A stretch of 64,000 nucleotides of DNA from Haematococcus lacustris (Eukaryota; Chlorophyta; Chlorophyceae; Chlamydomonadales; Haematococcaceae), in the NCBI GenBank assembly GCA_030144725.1, contig JASKMD010000158.1, positions 1 to 64,000 of the forward strand. Reading direction: 5' to 3'. Positions 35,632 through 48,100 of the stretch are shown here, in pieces. Each line of letters starts with the position of its first letter. Position 1 is the first letter of the stretch. The position numbers were made by a program, and so were the translations under genes. The notes under the pieces are model-generated. The model had not been told where the DNA came from. It ran no database searches and saw only the letters and a program-made list of their open reading frames with translations.

Positions 35632-36131
35632 NNNNNNNNNNNNNNNNNNNNNNNNNNNNNNNNNNNNNNNNNNNNNNNNNNNNNNNNNNNNNNNNNNNNN
35701 NNNNNNNNNNNNNNNNNNNNNNNNNNNNNNNNNNNNNNNNNNNNNNNNNNNNNNNNNNNNNNNNNNNNNNNNNNNNNNNNNNNNNNNNNNNNNNNNNNNN
35801 NNNNNNNNNNNNNNNNNNNNNNNNNNNNNNNNNNNNNNNNNNNNNNNNNNNNNNNNNNNNNNNNNNNNNNNNNNNNNNNNNNNNNNNNNNNNNNNNNNNN
35901 NNNNNNNNNNNNNNNNNNNNNNNNNNNNNNNNNNNNNNNNNNNNNNNNNNNNNNNNNNNNNNNNNNNNNNNNNNNNNNNNNNNNNNNNNNNNNNNNNNNN
36001 NNNNNNNNNNNNNNNNNNNNNNNNNNNNNNNNNNNNNNNNNNNNNNNNNNNNNNNNNNNNNNNNNNNNNNNNNNNNNNNNNNNNNNNNNNNNNNNNNNNN
36101 NNNNNNNNNNNNNNNNNNNNNNNNNNNNNNN
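35632..36131. other. Assembly gap, 500 N
   Basis: Exactly 500 undetermined bases, so its real length is probably unknown. CAG units (AGCAGCAGCAGCAG) follow the gap, whereas CTG precedes it with about 85 bp of unique sequence between. Confidence 0.99.
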
Positions 36132-37199
36132 AGCAGCAGCAGCAGGGGGGGGGTCAAGCAAAGGGGGCAGCAGCAGCAGCCTCCTGGGCAGTGTGCTCTC
36201 CACCCTCTTCTGCCCTGGCTGACTCACAGCAGCAGGGGCAGCCAGTGCCCGGCACCAGCAGAGGCAGCTGCACCAGAGCCTGTAGGGGAAGGGGGCCAGG
36301 ACAAGGCACCTCCCGACCTCCTGCTGCTGCCCCCAACTGCTGCTGCCCCCCCTCCTGGCTCAAGCCAAGGGGCAGGGGGGGACTGCACCCCCTCTGATCC
36401 AGACGCCATGCAGCAGCAACTTGCACCAGGGGCGGACCCTGCCCAGCCAGCCAGGCCCCTGCTCCCCCACCTCCCTGACTGCCAGGGCCCTCCGCAGCCG
36501 GCAGGCCAGCCAGGGGGGGGGGGCTGCCGGGGTGTCGGCCCAAACTGTTTGCCGCCGCAAGGGGCCAGGGCAGGGGAGGGTACGCCGCATTGTCCTGTTG
36601 TCAGTGACACCTGACTCCTCTGCCTCGGCTTGCGGTGCTGATGGCTCTGGCAGTAGGCAGTGCCCGCCCTATGGCGCGCCAGCTGTCTCCCTACCTGCCC
36701 TTCTTGCAGCCCCCCACTCCTGCAGCCACCATCCCCAGCCTATGCCAACCAGCAGGCAGCAGCAGCAGGAGGAACAAGAGCAGGAGCAGCAGGAGCAGCA
36801 AGCAGCAGCAGGTGAAGGAGGTGGGTGCTGCTGGAGCGGGGGGAAGGGGGGTGAGGCCTGCATGGTAGCCTGCATAGCACCTTCACCGCCCGTTGCAGCG
36901 TCAGCTGACGTCAAGGCTGTGCGCAGGGTAGCCCCTACACCCGTAGCCAGTATGACATATGCGGCTGCAGCTTGTCCCATGGGGGGTCAGGGGGGAGGGT
37001 GCAGCCGCTGCAGCCCCCGCTTCACCTGTGGCTGCCCTGCCTGCCGTGCTGGGAGCGGGCCACCAAATCGCAATGGAGGTTGATGAGGTGCAGGTCGTGG
37101 GGGGTCAGGCAGGCAGGTTGGAAAACCAGGCAGGGTCGGGCTGCACCGTGTTAGCTGCAGGTGCCTCACGCTCACGTGACGTGCTTGGGCACGAGGGCT
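36132..37199. other. Post-gap low-complexity region, possible FAS1 3' exons
   Basis: Pro/Gln/Ala-rich open frames are present, one containing PARPLLPHLPD and ending SVTPDSS.... Acceptor-like TTCTTGCAG (near 36709) and GCAGCAGG|TGAAGG sites occur, but I could not place a FAS1 winged-helix domain. No confident gene. Confidence 0.35.
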
Positions 37200-37638
37200 G
37201 AAGGGATCAAAGCTGCCCAAGGCCAGGAATTGGCTTTACCGGACTGAAGAGCACCACATAGTGCGGGGGCCTGATGTGGTGCTCGGTAAGTGGTCCCACG
37301 CAAGCCCCCATAGGCCCCTAGCACTCCCCCTCCAGCCAAGCGCACCAAGGCTGAGCCGGCAGCTGAGCCCCACCAAGGGCAAGGGGCAAGGGGCAAGGCT
37401 GCCAAAGCCAAGCCAGCACCACAGCCAGGCAGGTGGCTGGACAGGGACTGCAATGCAGCGCTGAACATGCAGCGCATTGGGGAGAGCAGGTGGCGGCCAC
37501 TGGAGCTGGTGCTACTGAAAAGACCAGGGAGCTCTGCCAGCCAAGGGCAAGGAATACCCTGGCCTGGGCTACAAGCGGCTGCGAGACAAGCCACCCAAGG
37601 CCCAGCAGCAGCAGCAGCAGCCTGCTGTGGCACAGTAA
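37200..37638 (+). pseudogene. Fanzor/TnpB-like nuclease C-terminus, broken
   Basis: Two exon-like pieces (to 37285, donor G|GTAAGT; from 37336 after CTCCAG) join in phase. The second reads a Lys/Ala/Gln-rich linker and then WLDRDCNAALNMQRIGESRW, containing the RDxNAAxN motif of the third RuvC segment of TnpB/Fanzor nucleases (the first D is catalytic in that family). After RPLEL a one-base shift and an in-frame stop interrupt the frame. The +1 frame continues with LPAKGKEYPGLGYKRLRD, a Gln run and TAA at 37636-37638. The tail parallels the one at 60.8-61.0 kb (both have xGES, RPLEL, KEYxxGYKR). Upstream RuvC-I/II and zinc-finger parts are absent, so this is a dead fragment. Confidence 0.6.
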
Positions 37639-38302
37639 TGTGTGCCCGCTTTGTTGAGCTGTCATCAGCTTACAATCAGTGCATGCAGGTCATGCTAACT
37701 CTACATCATAGCCCTCGGGTCAGTCAATAGTGTAGGTGGTAGGCGGCTCATGTGCCATGTGCACTGGGTGTACTCCACACAGCCCAATAACACTGTTTGA
37801 GTCGGGTCACTATTGCCCACTAGTGGTCCCTAGTATTCCCACTAGTGGCTGCTAGTGGGGTACTACTGATCCGGCTCAAATGGAGGCCCTAGTGAGGGAC
37901 AAGGGGGGCTGCACCGTGTAAGTATAGAACAAGCACCCGGTGACAGGCTCACAGCAAAGGATGCGAAGCGTGGTGGTTTATGTGGCAGGGTCCGAGCACC
38001 AGGCTATGTTGCATTGTTGCTGTGTTTAGGCTGCCGATGCTGCTGTCCAGGATGCCTTGCGTATGAAGGTGTTGTACAATGCATCGAGACAGGTCACTTG
38101 CAACAGCGACATCGTTTCAAGGCGGCGCAGTAGGAGCACGCCAGTACCACCAGTGGATCCGTGGAACACAGCACGTTGTATTGCAATCATGAAGTAGCTG
38201 ACTTGCTGTTTGCTCACACAACAGGTTTTCAAAAACTGTACTGCGCCCGCAGCATTGTCCTTGCTTCGCGTTGAACCCATCAAGCTAATCAACTGATTCA
38301 GG
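37639..38302. other. Intergenic, promoter side of the secreted protein gene
   Basis: About 660 bp. It contains a cluster of ACTAGTGG/CTAGTGG/CCTAGT half-palindromes at 37815-37900. A minus-strand frame of 88 codons starting at 38292 has no support and overlaps the presumed promoter. Confidence 0.5.
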
Positions 38303-41300
38303 ATGCGCAGCTCACATCTGCTCCTGGCAGTTTTGGTGGCGTGTTTATCTGTTGCTTCACTAATTCAAGCAGGGCCATCACCACGCCTACGCCCACCTCC
38401 GCCACCACCCCCACCTCCAGTGCAACTTGCAGAGTACTCTCCTCCTTCCCCATCGGACTATCCTCCTCCCGACCTATCTCCCTCTACACCACCTCCAGCA
38501 TCGTCATCACCGCCACCATCGCCACGGCGACGAGGCAAGAGCCCACCACCACCTCCAAGATCGCCTCCTTCGCCTCCACTACTCAGCAGCCCTCCGCCCC
38601 TGAGCAGCCCTCCGCCCCCAAGCAGCCCTCCGCCTCTAAACAGCCCTCCGCTACTAAGCAGCCCTCCACCGCCAATTGGCCCGCTCCCGCCCATCGCAAT
38701 GACATCGCCGTACATCGTTGATTCCATCGCACACACGGGCAATTTCATGTCTCTGGCCGCGCTCTCAATATCTGGGTCGGACAATAGAGGTACGAATCCA
38801 ACCCTTGCTCCTCACCTCGATGTAGCAATCTCCAGTTTCAGCCTGTCAACAACTTCGCACTGTGCTGCTGATGGCCACTGCTGCAGCTTTTGGGTACAAG
38901 GTTGGGGCGGGGCCCACTGGCTTCTATGCTGCGCTCGCCAGCCTTGGTGGCGCCCCTGGCCAGAACATGGTCATCACTGAGTATCCTGACGCAGACTTCA
39001 CCAAGCTAGGGCAACAAATAGCCCTGAACCACGACGGCACCAGGCTGTACACCTCAGCCCCTGGGGGCGTGGCGGTCTATGACACCACTGGGCCAACCTT
39101 GGGGGTGAGAGCGAGCTCACCAGGCAGGCAGCCTCCTGATGCGGCGCGTGAGGTGTCCACGGCTTGGGCCCTACATGGCTTGGACGCAGGGCTGACTTGG
39201 GTGACCAGGGCTGGCAGGCAGAGCACAGAGCAGGCAGAAAGGAGCACAGAGCAGCATTGCCCTCACAAGCGGACATACATAGAGGGAGGAGGAGGGAGGT
39301 CTTGGTGCTGGTTCCCTCGTTCACCTGTCACTGGCAAACAGCTGCCCCAGCAACCCCTTCCCTCCCTGCCTCCTGCTCGCCTCAGGATCAGCTGGCTCTG
39401 TCGTTGCCAGCCACACAGCTCCTGGCAGCTGGCAGCTGAAGACAGTGCCGCCACTGACCATGACTGAGTCCACAACCCATGGCACTGTCTGGCACTGCTC
39501 TGGAGTCTGTCACCCATGGAACTGTTGTTGTTTGGCTGTCACTAGGCTCACATCATGACACCTCCACCACTCTCCCCAACATCCCTATCCTGGTAGCTCT
39601 GACTGAGACTGCAGTCTGCAGAGACTGCAGTGTCAGGCAGTGTCTGAAACCAAACCACTTTGGTGATGGACCCTCCTGTCTCCCTTGTTCAACAAGCAGG
39701 CTCCTACCGACCTACCTTACTGATGCAGGCACTCAACCCACCTACCCACCCACCCACCCACCCACCTTCACGCTCACTTACCTCTCCTTTAACCACCCCT
39801 CCCTTCCTGCCACTGTGATGCTGCAGGACCCGGTGGCCTCCTACTCCCGGAATGGCGACACTGCCCAGGTCAACACTCCCATCAGCCTCTTCTTCACCGC
39901 TGGCGGCCAGTTTTGGGTAGCTGCCTACAGCCTGGGCGCCACCTCTGATGTCCAGGTGCGTCCAGAGGTCATCACCTGGACACCAGTTGAGGTGCAGGCC
40001 GTTCGCCTGCCTTATGCACCGTGCCTCCTGCTCCCAGGCCGTGCTGGATCATGACCCCTGTCCAGCTCCTTGACTGCCACGTGGGTGAACACAACCCAGA
40101 TTGTGTCTCTTGCAGGGGATGATGCTGAACGCCCTGCGCATGCCCTGCACCACGCCCTGCTGAATGCCCTGATCACGTCCTGCTGAATGCCCTGATCACG
40201 CCCTGCATGCTGCTGTGCAGGTGCAAATCTACCGAGCCCAGAGCAACGTGAAATTTGCGGACTTCAACCTTTATGGCATCAATGTGGGTCAGCCCACTGA
40301 CTCCACCTGGCCTTGTCACCTGGGTAAAGTTGATGGCCTGATGCCTCTTGGCCACACCTAGTCATGCTGACGGCCTGGCCTGGGTAAGCCCTGCCAGGCC
40401 ATGACGTCAGCAGCTCACAGCCCTGGCAGGCTGGTCTTCTGGGCAGGTCAGCAGGCCTTGACAGCCCAGGCAGGTCAGCAGGCTGGTCTGCATGCAGGCT
40501 ACTCACTTTCTTGGGGGAGGTCAGCAGGCCTAGGCAGGTCAGCAGGCTGGTCAAGTAACCTGGGCTTCCAGACCAGCCTGCATGCAGACTAGCCAGCTGG
40601 TTGATTGCCTGGCAGGCAGACAGGACAGAACACCAGGTTGGTGGGCAGGCACGCAGGTGGCCAGCAGACAGTGCAGCAGCGTCATGTGTTATGCTACAGG
40701 CCACAGTGAACGGTTTGACTTGAGTAGAGTCAACACGCTCAGCCTGCTCCACCGAACCAGACATTTACGCAGTCTAAACGCATACTGGCAGTCAAACCTG
40801 ATGCTCGCCAAGCCTAGTTACCCAGCCGCACCACTGGCAGGTCCATACCCTTCTGCACGGGTTGCTATCAAAAACACAACGGTTTGCCTGGTCCACCAGG
40901 TTCCCTCACACAGTCTCACACAACCTGGCCACCAGCCCTCATTCTCACCAAGCCACTACTCCCTGATGCCTACTAAGCCACACGGCCACACCAGCGACAG
41001 GTCCATACCCCTCTGAATGGGCTGCTAGCAAGCACACGCAGACAAACTACCTGGCCCCATCTGCCCCGGTGCAGGTCTACTCTACCAACATTGTGTGGGC
41101 GGTAGCACCTGGGGGTCGCCGCATTGCTGGACAAGCGGCCCGGTCGGCAGGCCTCCAGATCATCACCCTGAACCCAGCAGGTAGCGCAGGCCAACCATGG
41201 GATGCCTGCCTGCCTGCCTGGTGTACCAGCTGCCATGCCTGCCAGGCCTTGGGTGCAGTGCCTGGGTGCGAGCCCCGATGCCCTGCCTGCCGGCCAGCCT

Positions 41301-44300
41301 GCCAAACCATTTCTGAGATTGAGGGTTGCAGACCTGCACCTGCACTGGCCGTCTGCTTGCGTGGTGTGGGCAGCCAGCATGTGCAGTCCCCCATTTGCTG
41401 AAGTCAACATTGGCACGCTCAGAACACCAAGGCACGGCCTAGCTGCACAAACAGACCTAGAGGCAGAGGCATATGCCACCATGGTGCCTGCAGGTGTGCA
41501 AGCCACGCCCCAGGTCATGGTACCCATCCCCGGCAGCATCACCAGCCTGTCCTTTTCCCCCGATGGGCTCAGCTTGTCGGCGGTGATTGGGCTGAGGTGA
41601 GGAGCCCGACTGCGGCTCAGCCCCAACCAGGCCCGAAGAGCAAAGCAAGGGCACGCACACAGTAGCCTGTACCCACATTGCCCACCATTAGAGGGCTTCA
41701 GGTGGCGGCTCTAGGTACGCCAAACTTTGAGCTGGCCTGCATGTGCTCAGTGCACACCCTTTGTTGGCCCTGATGCTGAGGCCCTGTGAGCCCCTGGCGT
41801 GCTTGAGGCTCACCCACATACCCTGATGGTGAAGCCCCTGTGCGCAGGGGTGGGTAGCACAGCCTTGGCAGCACAGCAAGCGTGGGCATAACCTGTCCTG
41901 CGCTTGCCCTGGTAGGCCCTGGCCAGCCCCTGAGCGCCCTGCGCCCTGAGCGTCCTGGTAGGCCCCACCTGCAGCCACATCACACCCACCAGGGGACCTG
42001 CATCTGCCCTGGAATGCCCCTGTGCACTGTGCCTGGCTAGCCCCTGTGCGCAGTGCCTGGCTAGCACAGCAAGGGCAAGTATACTGGCCTGCATGTGCCC
42101 TGGGCAGCCCCTGTGCGCTCTGGTGGGACCCACACTAGACACCCACCAGAGGACTTCAGGCAGTGGTGGTGGCGGCTCTAGGCATGCCACACTTCAAAGT
42201 GGCCTGCCTGTGCCTTGATTAGCCCCTTGTCTGTGGTCTGCCCTGCGGCCTTGTCAGCCCCTGTGCCCCTGGTCAGCCCTAAGCACCTGGTCAGCCTCAG
42301 GAGGGACACCAGACCTCAGACCTGCCCCTGCCGCCCCTGCAGGCTGTATGTGTTGAATGTCACGAGCCTGGTGGCCCGGCCTGATGACCTGCGCGGCGCG
42401 ACCATCGTGAACACTGCGCTGCCCACGTCCCTGTCGGCCTTCTTCTCCCCGCCGCTAGCCACCCAGTCGCCCCCTCCCTCACCTGGTGAGAGCGAGTCAG
42501 GCCCATCAACAGCCTAACCCTAACCCTCAAACCCTCATCCTAACCCTCATTGAACCCTAATTGAACCCTAACCCTAACCCTGATCCCGACCATAAACCCC
42601 TGACCATCCCTAACCCTGATCATTACCGCAGGGCACCAACCAAGTTTAGCCGGGTAGGGCAGCTGATCTTGGTACTGTAAGGATCCTCAGGCCCCTGACC
42701 CCACCACACCCCACCCAGTTCCTCACCCGACCCTTGTATGCAGGGGAGGTGGCTATGGCTTGGCAGCCGCTGTGCCACACCCCCCACAACACACACACAC
42801 ACACACACACCACGCCCATTCACCACACACATTCACCACACCCATTCACCACACACACCAATCCTCCTTTAGCGTGATCAGCCTCCTAGCTTGATACACT
42901 ACTTGCGTGTGTGATGCCTGCCTGCCCTGCCCTGCCCTGCCCTGCCCTGCCCTGCCCTGCCCTGCCCTGCCCTGCCCTGCCCTGCCCTGCCCTGCCCTGC
43001 CCTGCCCTGCCCTGCCGGGAGCGTCAACTGCCGACCAGCACAGCCAGTGCCCTCTTCTCCCTCCCCTGCCTCCTGCCCATTGCATTTCTGGGTGTGCTGT
43101 CCTTGACTGCAGACGCAGACGTTGACTCCTCAGTGCCTCGCCAGGGCGACCTGCTGCCCCTCATGTTCTGGTCCACCTCCACCCGCACCCTGGCATACCT
43201 CAACAGTGCGTGACCACCATAGGGGGGGCTCTACTCCACCTCCCTTGAACGACTCCCTATGACACCTCCCTCACACGCCCTGCGAGCAACAATTCCTGAG
43301 CAGAAACACCGTGTTTCCAGATTTCCACACACACACATATATATTAGGAAAGTGCTCAGTCTGACTGCAGCATTATTTCCCTTACACAGGGCATGTTGCT
43401 CTGTCTGAATGTATCATTCTTTCACCACGCATGGCATGCTCCCACTCAGTCCCCACACAAGGCATGGGCACTTTCCACCTACACACTGTTGCTTGACCCC
43501 TCATGAGAGGGTGCTGCTGCCTAGAATTGGCACAAAACACTTGCTCAAACCAGCTGGTGCAGCTTGATGAGGGCCCCAGCACAGGCTACTTGGGGCAGGC
43601 AGGCTTGGGGCAGGCAGGCTTGGGGTTAGATATAATCGACCTCCCGCCTACCCTTCCCTGTCATCTCATGCCTGCTGAGCTCAGTCCGATGGCGTTCAAT
43701 CTGCAGCAACGCCATGTTTGGCATCGCCATGTGATGGTGATGGTGCCTGCTGCGCTGTGTTGTTTCGCGCAGCATGGCAGACCCCCGACGCGCGGAGCAC
43801 CGCGTACAACTTGATTGCACGAAACCTCGCCAACTGGCCGGTTGATGAAGTTCTCCAAGCCAGCCGGCCACAGTTCAACTTTGGAGGTGAGAGGCCAAGT
43901 GGGACGTTTGAATGTCAGGGAGGGGTGTCAGCAGGGTTGGGGTGAGTGAGTGCAAGGTGCAGCTATGTGTTGGATTCAGGGCATTGCTAACTTGGCTGGT
44001 TAGATTCCGCTCCCCTCCTCTCTCCTTCAGGGTTAGGGGAGGGGAGGGGAGGGGAGGGGAGGGGAGGGGAGGGGAGGGGAGGGGAGGGGAGGGGAGGGGA
44101 GGGGGAGGGGAGGGGAGGGGCAATTCGGAAGCCCCATGATGGGTGTGGACCAGTCCGAGGTGTGGCTGCTTGTAACATAGCTTGGTGTTAGGAGCTCGCC
44201 AGATGTTCACCTGTACATGCACCCGGTACATACACCACTGCTGCTGAAGAGGCTGCTGTGAGGGAGCCGCCCATCGGTCACTGGCTAGGTTCTGCTGTCT

Positions 44301-44415
44301 GTACTCGTTGCCGCCGGTGATGCCACTGCTGCTGCTCCTCGTAGGCGTTGTTGGCACGAAGCTGGTTCTCCAAGACAGCGGCAGGGGCGTTAATATCTGG
44401 CGTGTCTCGAAATGA
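38303..44415 (+). CDS. Secreted proline-rich, beta-propeller-like cell-wall protein, 10 exons
   Basis: Exons 38303-38789, 38836-39104, 39827-39955, 40221-40283, 41075-41180, 41494-41596, 42343-42485, 43113-43205, 43773-43886 and 44345-44415 join in phase to 525 residues. A clear signal peptide (SSHLLLAVLVACLSVASL) is followed by about 110 residues of PPPPP and SPPP repeats, the hydroxyproline-rich motif class of volvocalean walls. The rest (about 140-525) has repeated beta-strand-like units (LNHDGTRLYTSAPGGVAVYD, SLSFSPDGLSLSAVIGLRLY) and ends SGRGVNIWRVSK, suggesting a WD40/YVTN-type propeller. No catalytic motif. Probably secreted to the cell wall or extracellular matrix. Intron 1 is only 46 nt, with a second in-phase acceptor 6 nt downstream (38842). 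Family name not certain. Confidence 0.8.
42515..42615. repeat. Degenerate CCCTAA-type tract, intron 7 of the secreted protein gene
   Basis: Runs of CCTAACCCTAACCCT mixed with CCTCAT, CCTAATTGAA and CCTGAT variants just after exon 7. Confidence 0.7.
42781..42862. repeat. (CA)n and CATTCACCACAC repeats
   Basis: A short (AC)n run, then three copies of a CCATTCACCACAC-like unit. Confidence 0.85.
42916..43017. repeat. (CCTGC)n satellite, intron 7 of the secreted protein gene
   Basis: About 19-20 CCTGC units upstream of the exon 8 acceptor. Confidence 0.97.
44036..44120. repeat. (GGGGA)n satellite, intron 9 of the secreted protein gene
   Basis: About 16 pentamers, the same unit as in the 14996-15180 array. 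Confidence 0.96.
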
Positions 44416-45159
44416 GCCAGCCGTCACCTCATGCGCCGTAGTGGCTGAGAGCGCCACTGGAGGCACGCAGTGGGGCATGCACTTGAACCAACCTGGCTGG
44501 CAGAATGTTGATTTTTGTGATGAGTATCTGTTTTACGTTTTTACGTTTTACGTCTGAGAAGTCCTTTCTTCTTTCACTGAAATCAGAACGGGGTTTGTGC
44601 ATTCTGCACCCCGGCGGATTATGTGCTCCACTTCATGTTGCTATACAAGGTGCAGGGTATGAACTAAACGAATCATGGCAGTCGGTGTGGTGTGCTGGTA
44701 AATCATGGTGTTTGCATGGTGGTGATGGAAACTTCAAGCTTTGTTCAGCCGTATGGCTTGGTAGGGCGCGACCGGCATGGGTAATATGACGGTTTAGTAG
44801 CGTTGCAGAACCTGCCCTGAGCTAGTAGGATTGGAGGAGCAACATGTACACCATCAGGCCTGACACTGGGCTGTTCACCATGGCAGCATACCTGAGCACG
44901 TATTTACAATCGTCTCTGCATTGAATCAATGAGCTGGACACCGTGGTAAGCCGTTTTAAGATTTGAAACATCAGATGTTTGGCGGCACATGAGCTGAGTG
45001 TGAGGCTGTACACGGTTTACTGTTGAGGTAGGGCCCGGGTTGGTCGTGGGAGAGACAAAGAGTTGACACACGCGGGAGGCACCATCGAGCCTGCATGACA
45101 GGTACATCGAGCCCGCGAGGTACACAATCCACAGTCGTGTCTAAAAGGCGCAGACAATG
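44416..45159. other. Convergent intergenic region
   Basis: About 740 bp between the stops of the + strand secreted protein gene and the - strand helicase. No gene seen; presumably both 3' UTRs. Slightly AT-rich around 44510-44600. Confidence 0.6.
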
Positions 45160-48100
45160 TCAAGCCTTGCCAGCACGTTCCTTGGCCAGCTTCTTACGCA
45201 GGCGTCCGGGAAGAGCCTTTCTCTTGTGCACGCCATTGCCGTTGCTGATGATCGCCCTGGAAGCCGAAGCGTCGGCTTGGGCGTTTGGGAGAGCGGCAGC
45301 AGCCTGATCAAAGCTTGGTGGTGGATCCCCTTCGTCGCTGCTGTCGTCCCAACTTTGCTTGCCCTTTCTGCTTTGAGGGCCGATGGGAATGATGGGACCC
45401 TTGCCCCTCAACTGCATGACGGGATTCTTAAGCTTGGCGGGGGGGTGGTCGCGATAGTAGCCCATGCCGTCAGGACCCTTTTTGAATGCGTACCCTGCCC
45501 GCGCGCCTGCGAAGCGTTGGCTGGGGATGAACGGAGGCTGCCCCACGGCTTCCCTGCTCGCCGACGCCTGGCTCTGCGCTGTGGCCGTGCCTCGCGCCAC
45601 AGCCACTGCTAACCGCTGCGCCATCGAGGACGGGCCCGATAGATTTTGCTTGGGCCCGTCCCCCGCTTCCTCCCCGGCCTCCGCTTTTCTCCTCTCCTTT
45701 TTTGCTTTCGTGCCGTTAGCCAGCGCCAGCGCCTGCATCATGGCAGCCTGCACCTCGCTGTTATGCGCGGAGCCGTTCCCCGTAGATGCGCTGACCCGAT
45801 GAGCTGTTGCAGCCGGCACTTGCTCCTCCTCGCCAACCTGACCCGGCTGCGGACCCGACCCTACTTTTTCCCGCCCACGCTTCTTGCCCGGGTTCGCTTT
45901 GACTCCATTGTCGTTCGAGGTCTTGCTGGTCCCGAGTCCCTCCATCAGATCCTCCACTTCCATTCGCGCATCCCACGGATCGTCGGGCACCGCCCCTTCG
46001 CCTCCCACCTCCTCGTCTTCTGACTCGCTGGCTTCCCCTTCCGGCCGCACCTCGCCCCGGCCCTCCCGAGCAGCTGACGCCGCAGCGGTTGCCAGGGCCG
46101 CTGCGCCAACCCGCTCCTCCGCCTGCTGCCATGCGTCCGCGAGCTGCGCCAGGTTGGGGTCGATGGCCTGCTCGTGTTGCTGCAGAAGCTGGATCAAGGG
46201 TCGGGCGATGCGGGCCTGCACACATCAAGGCATGGCTAGCTACGGGAGCAACAGGCAGGCAGGAAACCCGCGCTGGCTGCAATCCCACCCCCTTCGCCTA
46301 AAACCTCCACTCTCTCCATGTCCTGGCAACCGACCTGGACATTTTCAGCTCAAAGCGCACCCTTCATACCCCCTCCCCTCCCCACCCCCTTCCGCCCTGC
46401 CTCAGCCCCAGTGCATACATGGCACACACCCCTGCTTCAGAAGAGCTCTATGACCTGACCTAACCCTCTTTCCCCCTCGAACCTTTTGCTGCTCCTCCTC
46501 CTGCTCCTGCTCTAACCTGCCTGCCAGCTAAGCCCACCCACCCACCGCCCTCTAGCTCCTCCGCCTTTCCGCCCGCCTTTCCGCCCGCCTTTCCGCCCGC
46601 CTTTCCGCCCGCCTTTCCGCCCGCCCGCCCGCCCGCCCGCCCGCCCGTCCGCCCATCCGCCCGTCCGCCCGCCTGACCACCCACCAGATTGCGTGTGAAG
46701 AAGCTGTAGCTGTGCCCATAGGCTGCCAGCCGTCCAGTGCGCCCCACACGGTGGATGTAGGTGTCCAGGCTGGAGGGGAAGTCGTAGTTCACCACATAGG
46801 GCAGCAGGCGGATGTCCAGGCCCCGGGCCGCCACGTCAGTGGCCACCATGACCTGGAGTGTAACGAGGGGCAGGGGTGGCCAGGAGGGGTGGGCAGGAGG
46901 GGTGGGGTCAAGGGGGGGACAGGGAGAGCAAGGGGCCCAGGAGTTGGAGGAAGATGAAGAGCAGCTTGTTGTGTTGGTTGGTGTCGTAGGGAAAGGGGGG
47001 GGGGGCGCCTACTGCTGTGACCCTGAGCGATGGCGTTGGTGAGTGGTAGCAGTGGCAGATAGGGATGACACTATGCTGCTCTCAATCCTCCTCCTCCTCC
47101 TCCTCCTCCTCCTCCTCCTCCTCCTCCTCCTCCCCCTCCCCCTCCCCCTCCCCCTCCCCCTCCCCCTCCCCCCTCCCCCTCCCTCCCCCTCCCCCTCCCC
47201 CTCCCCCTCCCCCTCCCCCTCCCCCTCCCCCTCCCCCTCCCCCTCCCCCTCCCCCTCCCCCTGAGAGCCATGCCTCCACAGTGCCCACCTGCGCCTTGCC
47301 CGCCTTGAACAGCCGCATGGCCTCCTCCCTCTCCAGCTGGCTGCGCGCCCCGTGCAGCTGCACCACCCGGTAGCCCTCCTTGGCCAGCAGCTCATGCAGG
47401 TAGCGAACAGTCTGGCCGGAGGACAGGCACAGGCCAGTCTGACTCAGGCCTGAGGTTGGCTCTCATACCCTCAATGGCTCACGTCTCTGCCCTGGATGCC
47501 CCTGACCATGAGGCCGCTGCCCAGCCAGGCAGGCCCCTGCCCCTCTCCGCCCCTGCCCTCTGCCCCATGAGGCTCCTGCCCCTGCCAACGTGAGCCACCC
47601 CAGACCCAGGCCCAGGCCCCCCCCGCCCCCAGCCAGCTGACCTTGACCCGGTTGGCAAAGACCAGGATTCGCGGAGGGTTGCGCACCGCCCCCGCCCGGG
47701 CCTGCACCTGGACCAGGTGGCGCAGAAGCTTGGCGGGCTTTTTGTGCTCCGCGCAGACCTGCACCACCTGAGACCACCAGGCACCACCAGACACCACCAC
47801 CACCACCACCACCACCACCAACAACAACAAAGTCACAATTGCTCAATCAAACAGAAACGTCACAATCGCTCAATCAAACAGAAACGTCACAATCGCTGGG
47901 AGCGGAGGGAAGGGGAGAGAGAGAGAGGGGGGAGGAAGAAAGAGCAGCAACGCCGTCTTTAGAGGCTACCATGCAATGATGTGCATTGTGGACCAAGTCC
48001 CTGAGAGCAGCGGAAACACCAGCCGTGGCACTCTTAATCAAAGGCAAACGAGGTGGCAGCATCATTTGAAAGACTTGAGGCAGTACCAGCAGCAATGATA

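Noticed and set aside
38026..38292. 88-codon minus-strand frame next to the secreted protein start
   Set aside because: Begins 11 bp from the + strand ATG, overlaps the presumed promoter/5' UTR, and matches nothing recognisable.
45464..46453. Plus-strand frames opposite the helicase last exon
   Set aside because: Shadow frames of a well-supported minus-strand exon.
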